From NCBI RefSeq assembly GCF_000350225.1, contig NW_005179201.1:1-64000 (forward strand): a stretch of DNA of 64,000 nt. Reading direction: 5' to 3'. Below the pieces are notes generated by a model. That model ran no database searches, had not been told where the DNA came from, and was given only the letters and a program-made list of their open reading frames with translations. The translations under genes and the position numbers were made by a program. This stretch comes from Chondrus crispus. Lineage: Eukaryota; Rhodophyta; Florideophyceae; Gigartinales; Gigartinaceae. Shown piece after piece: positions 19,690 to 29,349 of the stretch (the first letter of the stretch is position 1; each line of letters starts with the position of its first letter).

Positions 19690-20990
19690 AAGTAAGTTAC
19701 TCGAGAAACGAGGACCCCGAACTCGCAAGTCGAGGATTAGCCGCGCACACACTCGTCAACAGAGAGTCTCTTACTCGCATGTCGAGAGCGGTCAACTAGT
19801 AAGCTCGATGACGAGAGGACCTTCAACATGCACAATGCGGGTCAATTAATCTACTCGACAAACGAGGGTCCCGAACTCGCATATCGAGAATGGTCAAACA
19901 ATTTACTCTTTAACCGAGGTTCCCCAACTCGTTGACAGAGGATTTTACTTTACTTCGACAACGAGAGAAGTGTACAGCTTGCCTACCGGAAGCTCGCCAA
20001 TGAATGAACTCGTCACCACGGATCTCGACCTCGCTTGCCCGAGGATTTCTACTTGTTACCTCGACAAACGTGAGACTGTATAGCTCGCATAATCGAAGCT
20101 TGTCAACTAACGAACTCGTTATCCGCGGGTCCCGAACTCGTTGACCGAGGATTTTACTTTTACCTCGACAACGAGAGAAGTGTACAGCTTGCACACCCGA
20201 AGCTGACCACGTAATTTACTGGACTACAGGGGATCTCGAACTCGTTTGCCCGAGGATTTCTACTTATTGCCTCGACAAACGCGAGAGCGTACAGCTCGCC
20301 GACCCGAGGTTGGGCAATTCGGAACTTCGCAATCAAGGATTATAAACTCGCTTGACCGAGGATGTTACTTATTACCTCGACAAACGCGAAAAGTCTACAG
20401 CTCGCACAATCGAAGCTCGTCAACTAACGAACTCGTTATCCGCAGATCCCAAACTCGTTTGAACGAGGATATTATTTATTACCTCGATAAACGCGAGAAG
20501 GGTACAGCTCGCATACTCAAAGCGGGTCAAGGAATGAACTCGTTCACCACGGATCTCAAACTCGTTTGACCGAGGACGTTACAATTTTGACTCGACAAGC
20601 CGAGCGTGTACAGCTCGCATATCCGAGGTTGGGCAATTAGGAACTCGCTAATCAAGGATCAGAAGCTCGCTTGACCGAGGATGTTACTTATTACCTCGAC
20701 AAACGCGAGAAGTCTACAGCTCGCATAATCGAAGCTGGTCCATTAATGAACTCGTTACGGCGGATCCCAAACTAGGTTGACCGAGGATGTTACTTATCGC
20801 CTCGACAAAACGACAGAAGGTGACAGCTCAAAGCAGGTCAATGAATGACCTCGTTCACCACTGATCTCAAACTCGTTTGACCGAGGGTTTTTACTATTTT
20901 TTACTCGAAAAGGCGACCATGTCCAGCTCGCATATCCGACGCTGGTCAACTAAGAAACTCGAGACCCTAGGACTCTCACTCGCAGGTCCG
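19690..20990. repeat. Degenerate ~105-bp tandem array in the 3' region of element 2
   Basis: The motif (C/T)TCGACAAACG recurs with its TCGA at 19855, 19955, 20061, 20165, 20272, 20377, 20484, 20592, 20696, 20802 and 20905, a spacing of 100-108 bp (mean 105). Between anchors, TACAGCTCGCATA, GGTCAA(T/C)TAA, GAACTCGTT and TTGACCGAGGATGTTACTTATT recur. About 12 copies, diverged and with small indels, so older than the 102-bp array. No reading frame is conserved. It sits between pol and the antisense ORF. Confidence 0.85.
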
Positions 20991-21073
20991 AGGTGTATCG
21001 AGGCGCGACCCACCCAGCGCGCGCGACTGGCAGCGACCGCCGACCAGCCAGTTGGTCGACGCCCCACACCAGA

Positions 21074-22686
21074 CTACTTCTCTTCCTCGTAGCCTTCGAG
21101 TTCCTCCTCCGGGACAACCTCGCGGGGTCCACCTGGAGTCACCCCTTCCTCCCCTTCCCCTCCTGCGGGAGTCGACTTCTCCGCTCCGACGCCTCGGTCG
21201 GGCTCCTCCCTCGTCTCCGGGCGGAGGGCCACCTCCGTCGGAAGAGCTTCGGACTTGGGCACACTCGCGCGACCCGCCACTTCGGTTACCTCCACGGAGT
21301 CTTCCTCCGCAACCAGGCGTCTCACTTTCGCCGCCATCAGGGGATTGCGAAGTAACGCGAGCAACGTGGCATCAGACAACTCAAGCGGATCGCACCCGGT
21401 CCCCTCCGCTTGCGCTACCGGCGGCACGACAGCTGCACCTTCGGCCATCACGACATCGGTCGTTGTACTGCGCTCGCCGTGTTTCGCCCTCACGCGGGCG
21501 GGTTCAGGCTCGCAGTGGCCCGGATCGCCCTCGGCTACTTCCTCACGCGGTTGCCTGCGTGCATTTTCTCCACTAACCCCGGAGGTGGTCTCCGGTCGGC
21601 CCAACAGCAGGTCGGACTGGGTGACGTTCAACGTTCCGGCTTCAATGTGCACCCAGTTCCCCTTCAGCGGCGTACCGGCATCAAACCGCCGCCCGGGCGA
21701 GTGATTCCTCACTCGGGGATTGTCGAAGTGATGCCCTTGACTATAAGGAACCCGAGGCCAGTCAACGCTGCCATGGAGATCTAGCAGCGCATGAAGTCGA
21801 CCCAGAAGAAAGGCAGTCCCCAACACCCTCGTCAAATGGAGACACCGCAGCCACTCCACAACGGCTGTCGGGAGCACATATAAGCGACCATCATACGTGG
21901 ACCAGATGAAGCGTTTCGCAATGATAGCAAGCCATTCACTCAGAAACACCATTCAATTGGGTAATTGGGGATCTTCCATCATGCCTAGACCGTAGTACAC
22001 CAGGCATGGTGGAAGCTCAGCAATGAAGTCTGCCGGGACTTCATACTGGTCGAACCACGTCGGTAGATCTGGATACCGCGTGCGCAACGTCAATCGCTCG
22101 AACGAGGTTACCTCTATCAACTCGTAGGCGATGAAAACCCCCATGCGGTTCCGCATACGACGCTCAAACTTGAGCTTCCCATGCATGGCAGGGTTCTTCC
22201 GCCTCTCCAATTCGACGGCATACCCTGCCGGCAACAACGGCACGTCCCACGCAATCATGGCACGGATGGTTCCTCCTCCCTTTCGCGGAGTCCTCCCATA
22301 ATATGCCGCAAATTAGCAACATACCCACGGTCGGCCTCCTCACGGTACGCCCAGGTGTCTAAGTCCCACCCCCAGGGGACTAGCCGGTCGCACGGGGTAC
22401 GACGGATGCGCTGTCGAATGAAACTTACAAACGCTTCTCGCGATTCGGCATCCGCCCGCCTGAACTCGGGGCGTAGTAACTCATTCGCTACGACCAATCG
22501 ATGGCTGAAGTCTCTGGAAAACACAGCCTGTAAGCTGAGGCCACCCGGGAACTCGCCCGTTGCCGTCGCGTAGGTACGGATCATGTCCGGGTCCCGCAAC
22601 CCTTCCGCCGAAAGGAACGGTGCCCTCTCGAATACCAAGGGGCGTCGGTCATGCTTCGTCCCCACAACTCGCTCGCGCGAGGCCAA
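21074..22686 (-). pseudogene. Antisense ORF of chromovirus element 2 (aORF2), broken
   Basis: Three consecutive minus-strand segments of 143, 101 and 292 codons make one gene remnant. The first ends at TGA 22257-22255, which overlaps the next ATG by a 1-nt shift. The second and third are in the same frame, separated by a single TGA at 21955-21953. No ATG is seen at the 5' end (22686 is a TTG), so the start is lost or lies further right. The C-terminal third is acidic (ends EEELEGYEEE). Ordered landmarks match aORF1: a DxxTWxY...D.GYV block against DWATYRH...DDGRVFR; DPQLP...LYVLPTAVVEWL against DPDHP...VFVQPTGVLALL; and an LSDATLLALLRNP segment against LSPGDILAIPGL. Function unknown. It lies antisense to the retroelement and just before its 3' LTR. 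Confidence 0.5.
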
Positions 22687-22895
22687 CGTCCGCCGTCGTG
22701 GCCGTACCTCCCCGCGAACATTGCCCCATGCATCGTACCGCGCTCAACTTACGGTCCGCCGATCCGTTCACCCTCGCTCAGCCGAGTCCCCACCGTGCCG
22801 TGCACGATCAAGTCGGGACACAACCCGGGGTACTGTACGCGTAAAAAGCGGAAATAATCCCGCTGAATCACCACTCGCGGGACGCTCGACTCTAC

Positions 22896-22906
22896 GAGGG
22901 GGGCTA
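22896..22906 (+). promoter_or_regulatory. Polypurine tract before LTR 2
   Basis: GAGGGGGG at 22896-22903 lies three bases before TGTAGTGCAC, the candidate start of LTR 2. The same spacing from tract to LTR is seen at 11391-11404, which supports both assignments. Confidence 0.55.
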
Positions 22907-23826
22907 TGTAGTGCACTAACATGCCTCCCCCAATAGCGAGGCACACGCAAGTTATCCCACGTGTACACGTGTATTTCTCCCTCATGCACGGCCTGGTGTA
23001 AGCTCTGTCGAAGTACTGACAGCTCATCACCCACGTGTAAACGTGTATTATCACCTCGTGTATGATCACCACGCGTATTCGTGTATCATAACCCGGTACC
23101 ACGGGTATTGCGTGCAGTACAGCATATAAGCTGGTACGCCGGTATTATTACCGTATTTTAAGCTATTATTATTACGGCGTCGACGAACATATAGTCGACG
23201 CTCCACCCTAAGTAAAGAGGCACGAAGCCTTGGGTTCTTTCTCATGTTTCTGGATTCTCGTTAGTAGCCTCGCGCCCGGTCCTCGCACTCCCTGTGCGAC
23301 ACCACGCGAGCCCATCTATTCCCTTGAATGCCCACTCCTTTCTACCGCGCGCTGCTACCGAGGATAATACCGCTCCCTACGCGCGTCCGTTGCCACTCCG
23401 CTCCCCTTCGCTCGCTTCGCTCTGTGTTTGTCTGTTCCTACCTTTGTCTACCTACCGCGCACGCGCGCCCGGACCCCGGTGCCGGTTATCACCGGGTGGT
23501 CTCCCGTTCCCCACTCCCCCGCGTTCCGGACACGCGTGCTCTGCCTGAAGCTGCCACACGTGGCCTCAGTGCACGACACGCAGCACGCCCATGAGCCGGC
23601 TCCTCCTCCGCCCGTCGGTACTGGATCGTCACCCAGTACCGCTCTGGGGCGTCGAGGCGTCGAACTGCTCGCGCGTGCGCGCGTCCTCCCCGATCCCGCT
23701 CTACCACCGCTACCTTGAGCCCGTGCTCGGTACCGTGGGTGGGCCGTGCTTCTACCTTCCCGTCGATCAGAGTCTTTCCGAACTGCTAGCACTCGCCCCC
23801 TCGTCGTTGGGGGTGATTATACTACA
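22907..23826 (+). repeat. LTR 2, 3' LTR of element 2 (920 bp)
   Basis: The candidate starts TGTAGTGCAC and ends ATTATACTACA, so the ends form a 6-bp inverted repeat TGTAGT/ACTACA. A cluster of CACGTGTA-type motifs lies at 22955-23095, with a TATA-like CATATAAGC at 23123. AGTAAAGAGGCA follows at 23211, a motif also seen in the LTR of element 3, and may mark the transcript start region. Block B (23235-23578) is inside this LTR, followed by the 223-bp end segment that resembles the end of LTR 1. Its right end abuts the broken pol of element 3. Confidence 0.65.
23235..23578 (+). repeat. 344-bp block B, copy 2, inside LTR 2
   Basis: Same length as 12067-12410 and about 96% identical by eye. Here it precedes the LTR end segment by 25 bp, whereas in the left copy it follows the LTR end. 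The order of the two segments is therefore swapped between the two ends of element 2. Confidence 0.85.
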
Positions 23827-24012
23827 GGAGGCACGTATTTTCGCCATGGTCGCGGTAGCTCGCTGAGATTGCTCCCATGTTTGGGGCTCAACAGATCCTT
23901 CCTTGACAGGATCTTCACTGGGGACGGGCGACCTTTCCCGCACGCCGTCAGGCTCCAGTTAGCCAGGGGAGGCCCTCTCGCCTCCGCATCGACGCGGACT
24001 CTCGAAGTTAGT
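23827..24012 (-). pseudogene. pol: Start of pol of element 3, truncated by LTR 2
   Basis: The minus strand in the -1 frame relative to gag is open from the gag stop to the junction at 23827. It contains VKILSRKD and LPRPWRKYVPP, which match FRVLGRKH and LRRPWRTNIPP at the same place in element 2 (about 14,870-14,980). This shows the open -1 frame is real pol coding sequence shared by two diverged elements. It is cut off before the protease active site. Confidence 0.7.
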
Positions 24013-26172
24013 TTTCCTGGTTATCTTTGGACGCTGTACCGCCATGGTTGGCGTCAGTTTTCACGGCTTCCGCGTTCTGGAGGTCGCGAGCCCGGGTGTT
24101 GACGATCTCGTCAAAGGCTCGTAACTGCCAATAGCTGTCCGCGGGTACGTCTTGCTTTTCTTCTGCAGAAAGGTTGTCGTTGTTTCGTATGATACGAGTT
24201 GACTCGGCAATCGAGAGTTGAACTACGCAGTCTGGTGCGATATGATTCGGTCCGAAGCACTTGTGGCAAAGTCAGTGACCAAGTGGCCTCTCCAAGTCTG
24301 GAGTTCCTCGCATGTTGACTTGCCAGCCAGGACGGCCGGCGCGGGCATGGCTTGAATTCTCTTGTCCACGGATGACCGGGGCGGGAACGCGATCGTACGG
24401 GCCCCTTGTGAGCATCACCGACTCCGGGTCGTCCGTCTGCGTCTCGGCGGTCGAACATATCTCCGCCGTCGGTGCAGACGACCAATCTCCTTTCATGAGG
24501 GGCATCGACTCGCCACCTACGGCGAAGTTTTCGGCCATCGCCGGCTGACAGTCAGCAGAAGACTTTGTCATCATCATTCGACGTTATCCGGCACGCAATT
24601 GCACCGGTCGCGTCGGGGGCTTCAAAATGCCGAGCTGCCTTTTTCCGCCATGTTCGGCGCTTCTTCCGCCACCAAAGCGGGCCCGAAGAGCATCGCCTTC
24701 ACTCTGGGCGCACTGGACGATATCCAGGAACGTGATTCCGTCACGCCGGCTCCGTCCCATTCGACGTTCTGTCTAGCGATAGCGCGAGACGAGAGACCGG
24801 ATTGCCAGATTGAGCCCGTCGATGAACATTTTAATTCGTTCACCGGCGTCGTGCTGGTTACCGAAACGAAACTTGGCGTCCAGCAGACGACCGCTGTAGC
24901 GTGTTTCTGACTCTTACGCCTTTTGGCGCATATCTCGAAGATCGAGCACTGCACCGCTGATAGCGTCGTTTGTCGCATACATGCATAGCCGGTACTGTGC
25001 CCCTTTGGGGCAGTACGAAATGCCTCCATCGATGGAGTCCATCTGCTTTGTCGCATCAAACTGCGATCTTGCCTGGCCTTGGAGGAAATAATTCACTGCT
25101 GCCAGTGCCTTGAACTCTTTCATGGAGTTGGTCTCAAATTCCTCGATGAAACGAGAAAAAAACCCAAAATCTTAATGGGGTCACTGCCGTCGAAACGGAG
25201 TTCTGGAGCACCCGTTTGGATTGATCTAATGCGATCCTTGACTTTACGGGTTTCTCGCCCACTTCAGCGTTTGTGACGCCTTGTCAGCCTGTAACGGCGA
25301 TAGTCCAGAGCGCCATCGAAGAGGCAATTTGTGGGTCGAAGCACCTTCAGTCCGGGGTGCTTCTGCCGAAGCTGGCGACCGTGTGTCCCGCCTTGCGGCG
25401 CTCGTCTGCGGCGCTCACCAGCACCCTCACTTGAGGCTTCAGCGTAATCCGACGGGTCCGACTCATAGTCGTCAAAATCGTTAGAGGACGGAGGGTATGA
25501 ATTACAATCAGGATCATAGCGATCCTTCTTGATCTTGCGCGATTTTCGTGATTCTCGAGATCCCCTCGATTGCTCACCAATGCGGCGTTCGAAATCTCGA
25601 GCTCCTCTTCTCGGAGTATTTTTCTTGGCAACTCGGGCTTCATCTCGTACCTCGAGATCGGCCTCGTCATCTCCAACTTGGAGTTGCTCCTCCACCGATT
25701 CGAGTCTTCGGACGATCCGAGCGATTACATCGCGGGTAATTATGGTTACTGACCCGTCGATGGCGTCCGGGATCTGGAGATCTTCCAGAACGGGGTTGAC
25801 GTCGCCACGAAAAAGGCGTAGCTCGGCGTCGACGAGGTCATGACGAGCCTCCATCTTGGAGATTTTGGCACGCAGAACCGTGACAGTATCTTCAGTATGA
25901 AGTGTACGTTCGCGAACGAGGGCGGTCACTATAGCCTCGACTTTGGCTATCTTCCCAACGTCTGGGTTAAGCGCTGCGCTGTTCGCGGTAGGCTTCTCCA
26001 TTATCAGCGTTGGTTGGTCTTGATCTGGCTGCCCATCTACAGCCACCGCTGGGAGAGAATCGGTAGTTCTTTGGGTATCTCGCCCATCTTGGGGTACTGC
26101 TCGATCGTTCTGCGTACTGCTCGCGGCTCGAGTCTTGACGCCAGGAAGGCCAGTTTTTCGTGAATTGTTCAT
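24008..26172 (-). pseudogene. gag: gag of chromovirus element 3, frameshifted
   Basis: ATG at 26172 (MNNSRKTGLPG) opens about 300 codons to a stop at 25264. These include a predicted coiled-coil (ETVTVLRAKISKMEARHD-like, about residues 100-150), a basic Arg/Lys stretch, an acidic Asp/Tyr stretch and the capsid landmark LRPTNCLFDGALDYRRYRL, homologous to element 2 Gag. The rest is spread over shifted frames (25,123 to 24,270). A canonical zinc knuckle C-x2-C-x4-H-x4-C lies at 24268-24227 and is followed by the conserved VPADSY block. The gag stop follows GGA AAA C, so the context AAAAC-TAA resembles the AAAAC-TAG of element 2. Confidence 0.75.
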
Positions 26173-26484
26173 CGTGTGTCCACTCCTTCTAGGTGGGGAT
26201 ACCAAAATACAGTGCAGTGGACACACTCGCCTACAAGGGCGTAAATCTCGGTGTAATTGAAGCGGTATGTCCAGTCACCACAAAGGTGCTCGAGACCATC
26301 TGTCCGTAGTTGCTCAGAAGAAACGCGAGAATCGCGGGTAGGGTGGCTGTCAGCGCGTGAAGGGGTACTCGGGACCGAGTAACTAGAAGGAGAAGGTGTG
26401 GCGGTCGCGTCGCGAACCGCAATCGATAGCGTCGATCGAGAACAAAACAAAGAGAAAAAAAGAAGAACGAAGAAGAAAAGTGGT

Positions 26485-26985
26485 GTAGAAATGTAGAAAA
26501 TAAGGGAAAAAGTAATGGAAAAACAAGAAAAAGGATGACGACGAAGGGTGCAGATACCAGATTTCGCCAACTAGATAGGATCCGTAGAGGATCCTACCAG
26601 AAATGGGGTCCGATCACCTGATGCCTCTTTACTGTAGCGCCTTCCGACACCCGACCTATATACGCCGAGCACCGTCGTCGGCGTCGGTAATTAAAAGGGT
26701 AATTAATTATTAATTACCGCCTTTAAAATTGCCACTTTTGCATTAGACTCTAATTAGCCTAGAAACTCGTGGGCACCACGTATGTGTACGTGTCCTACAC
26801 ATGCCGTACACGTATCAAATACGTGTAACACAACTGTCATACACGTGTGTCCACGTGTATTACACTTGTGGTATCTTCCCAAGTGTGCGCGTACAGCACA
26901 CGTGTGGCACTCGTGGCAAAGGCGGGGAGCCGGGCCCCACGACGGCGGTGACCAGGGATAAAGTGAGCAGGATCACTGCACTACA
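26485..26985 (-). repeat. LTR of element 3 (left boundary uncertain)
   Basis: On the minus strand it starts TGTAGTGCA at 26985, as LTR 2 does. ACGTGT/ACACGT motifs cluster at 26775-26915, with a TATATA box near 26655 and AGTAAAGAGGCA at 26633-26622. The left (U5) end is uncertain; TCTACA near 26485-26490 is one option. A pyrimidine-rich leader follows to gag. Confidence 0.5.
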
Positions 26986-27838
26986 GAGGTAGCCCTAAGC
27001 GACTCGCAGTGTCCGCGGCGGTGCGCTACTGGTCCCAATATACAAAATGGAATTCTACTGGGTACTTAAATGAAGGGGAAATCAAAGGGACCACAAATCC
27101 GCTGGTTACTCACGCAATCACGAGACAAGACCCCCTGTGGCTTTTTTGGGCTTTCGCATCGCCTCGCTCGTGTGGCAAAACCCCACCTCACAGCTGTTAC
27201 ACTATAAAGCTGATTAGATAGCTTGATAAGGGCTCGTCGGGAACACCCCTTTAAAATGAAACTCGGATTGGACACTTACTTTCCGATGTCCGAAGGTACC
27301 CCCGATGGCCGTGGGGGACAGCCTGTCCGAGGTGAACACTAGATCGGCTAGTTCGTTCTGAGGAAATACTTCTCGTTGATAATCGTTGATGTTCGGTTGG
27401 TAAATAGGTGAGGTTAGTCCTCTAAGCCCACACAAACTCAGACTTTTATAGAGTTCTAAAATCTAAGCTGGTACAGGAAACCGTGGCTTAGTAGCTCGGG
27501 TAAAAACCCATACAGCTCAGCAAAATACACAACTACCAATAAAACTACGTGTTAGGCAGTAGTTACACTAAATGTAACCATTACAGCAAGGATACTGTGC
27601 GCTGGATGCGTTGGCGAATTGAGGTTGCAACCCGCGTGCGGGCTGACAGCAATGTACAGCGCAGTACAGCGCTGTTGCTTACACGTCCTCGACAGTTCCC
27701 GATAATTCTAGATTACAATGGAAACGCCTTATACTTCATAATTCTTACAGCTCGGTCACCTCCGTTACGCTCCCTCCACTGCGCACGTTCAGGGAAATTG
27801 AGCTTCAGCTTCCGCTCGAGTCTAACATTCCAATCACA
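26986..27838 (+). repeat. Copia 5' LTR, left end missing, split by a solo LTR
   Basis: GTAGCCCTAAGC at 26989 begins the match to the 3' LTR (CTAGCCCTAAGC at 33622). The match runs through TTACTCACGCAATCACGAGA to CGCCTCGCTCG at 27170, breaks off for 579 bp, and resumes at GCTCGGTCACCTCCGTT. It ends ATCACA at 27838, immediately before the primer binding site. Confidence 0.8.
27171..27749 (+). repeat. Solo LTR inserted in the copia 5' LTR, with GCTCG duplication
   Basis: The 579-bp insert starts TGTGGCAAAACC and ends ATTCTTACA. It is flanked by GCTCG at 27166-27170 and GCTCG at 27750-27754, while the uninterrupted copy at 33,8xx has a single GCTCG. TG...CA ends plus a 5-bp target duplication are the signature of an LTR retrotransposon insertion reduced to one LTR by recombination. 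Its TGTGGCA start resembles LTR 1. No coding sequence. Strand is not determined by sequence; plus is nominal. Confidence 0.85.
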
Positions 27839-27851
27839 GTTATGGGCCCAG
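27839..27851 (+). promoter_or_regulatory. Copia primer binding site, complementary to initiator tRNA-Met anticodon region
   Basis: GTTATGGGCCCAG directly follows the LTR end. It is the complement of CUGGGCCCAUAAC, the anticodon stem-loop of eukaryotic initiator tRNA-Met. Drosophila copia is known to be primed by a cleaved half of this tRNA through the same internal site, so the same mode is inferred here. Confidence 0.75.
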
Positions 27852-29221
27852 GGAGTGATTTGGCTCGCAATCGCGAGAGGCTTTTGGACCCTCCCTACTT
27901 CTATCTGGATGGAGATCTTCAGGACTGGCGGCGGAAAATCGCTCGCTGGGTGGACATTATGAAGTCTGCTGCACAGCATGGTACGGATTGTGTGTATGCC
28001 ACTGTGTACGCGACCCTTGGGCGCCAGCTCTATGAGCTTGGCTTGCCTCTTGCTCAATAGTCATTTGTTGACGAAGCACAGGCAGCAAGGACGATCGATT
28101 TTAAACAAAACGATCAAGTGGCACTCGTTTGTGACATAGTCAATATCATTGCCATTGACTCCCGAATGCTATGGTCTCAAGGCTGATAAATTCGCTTCAT
28201 AAGGTATCAACCTGCCGCCGGATGAAGAAGACCTCTCTGTTTTTGTCTCACGCTTCCGGCGACCGGCTGCAGAGTATCTTATGCATTCCAGAGCATCAAC
28301 GTCCTCCCAGATCGGTGAAGTGTTGGCCATTACCTTGCTCAACAACGCCAATCTCGAAGAGGGAACTCTGAATAATGCTAAGCTACAGTTGATTTCTTTG
28401 GCTGAAGCTCGGGCGGTTGGAGTGAGTCCCCTGACAACAAAGTCATTCTCCACCAAGGATCTCGAAGAATTGAAGTTGATTCTTGAGAGCGCAGAATAAC
28501 TCCAAGGTCCTCTGTACTTCGGTACGGACGATGAAAGTGGCCTTGGGAAGGCGCCCATTAAACAGCGCTCTCAAGGACGAGGGACAGGGAAGAAAATACA
28601 GGATGCATTTCAGAAACTGTACACACTGATGTACAGTTTTTGATATGCGTCCTGCAATCCGCAGGACGATGAAATGCCAAATGATTCCGTAGCGGGTATC
28701 ACCTTGTCCAAGGCAAAGCCTGAAAGCTTCACTTAGATGATGCCGCTTCGGTTCTTGAAAACTTGACCCTTACGTGAACCCAAGGTCCCTCAATGAGCAT
28801 GCATGACGTTGAAAGCGTCTTGCAGCGCAACGTTCGACAAGCACTTCTCCCCATAGGGGATAAGGCTTCTGTAGCTGGATCAGCCGACTTCGCTTGCAAT
28901 GACGTCGTAGGCAAGGGAGCTTGTAGACGTAGTCGAAACTCGCCCAGAGGAAGACGCAAGCGCCCACACGAAGAAGATGGCACCCGCTCCTACAGGACGA
29001 CCTGTGCAGACTGTGGTGAGCAGGGGCATCTCCGTGGTGACCTGCGCTGCCCTGCGTCCGATCATCACGCGAAAAGACGAAGAACAACAGGAAACGACCG
29101 TTACCGGAACACAGGGAACGAGTACAAGTCTCCTAGTTTTTTCGTCCAGTCTGCCGTCTGGGACGCAGAGACAACTAAGTCTCGTTTCCTGCGAGGAGCC
29201 AATTCCGACGTCTTCTCCTAA
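27842..29221 (+). pseudogene. gag: Copia gag, several stops and frameshifts
   Basis: The open segment from 27842 encodes a typical copia Gag N-terminus (PPYFYLDGDLQDWRRKIARW), stopped by TAG at 28058. Later segments in other frames cover 28171-28500 (LEEGTLNNAKLQLISLAEAR). The 28793-29221 segment contains the zinc knuckle C-A-D-C-G-E-Q-G-H-x6-C at 29003-29050 (last spacing six instead of four) within a basic region (KRRRTTGN). The first ATG lies inside the primer binding site, so the true start is uncertain. A 24-bp inverted repeat lies in the middle. Confidence 0.65.
28600..28653. repeat. 24-bp inverted repeat inside copia gag
   Basis: 28600-28623 pairs with 28630-28653 over 24 bp with three mismatches and a 6-base loop. 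The inner ten bases (AAACTGTACA/TGTACAGTTT) are perfect. A second perfect hairpin, CGTCCTGC/GCAGGACG, follows at about 28649-28669. Confidence 0.8.
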
Positions 29222-29349
29222 CGTGAGGACCCCCATCCCTTTTTTGACGTTGGCTGTCCGAGGAGTGTCAGCAGCATCCAAGCCGCAGCTACACTCTGCG
29301 TGAGGATGGGAATCAAGCTAACCATTCGTCCGCTAGACTGAAAACCACT

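Larger units (their letters stand above)
11404..23826 (+). mobile_element. Ty3/chromovirus LTR retrotransposon, element 2 (decayed)
   Basis: The order along the plus strand is LTR, 344-bp block, gag, protease, reverse transcriptase, RNase H, integrase, chromodomain, ~105-bp tandem repeats, antisense ORF, polypurine tract, LTR. PR-RT-RH-IN order and the terminal chromodomain identify a Ty3-type chromovirus. At 12.4 kb it is large, because of the 3' repeats and the antisense ORF. gag and pol carry at least four in-frame stops and several frameshifts, so this copy cannot make its own proteins intact. The right end interrupts element 3. The left LTR is shared with element 1, as expected from recombination between LTRs of neighbouring copies. 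Confidence 0.85.
23827..26985 (-). mobile_element. Chromovirus element 3 (minus strand), 5' part only
   Basis: Reading on the minus strand: LTR from 26985 (TGTAGTGCAGTG), leader, gag from ATG 26172 to TAA 24010-24008, then the first ~60 codons of pol up to 23827, where LTR 2 of element 2 begins. The LTR start and the gag and pre-protease motifs are related to element 2 but clearly diverged, so this is another lineage of the same family. The rest of pol and the 3' LTR are absent from this side. Its right end lies inside the copia 5' LTR, so it appears to have inserted there first and was later interrupted itself. Confidence 0.7.

Noticed and set aside
23827-23831. GGAGG as target-site duplication of element 2 or the tandem array
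   Set aside because: No matching GGAGG is found next to an LTR start on the left; the left end of the array is unresolved.
24312-26163. Plus-strand ORFs over the element 3 gag region
   Set aside because: The minus strand carries Gag with a coiled-coil, capsid landmark and zinc knuckle; the plus frames are shadows.
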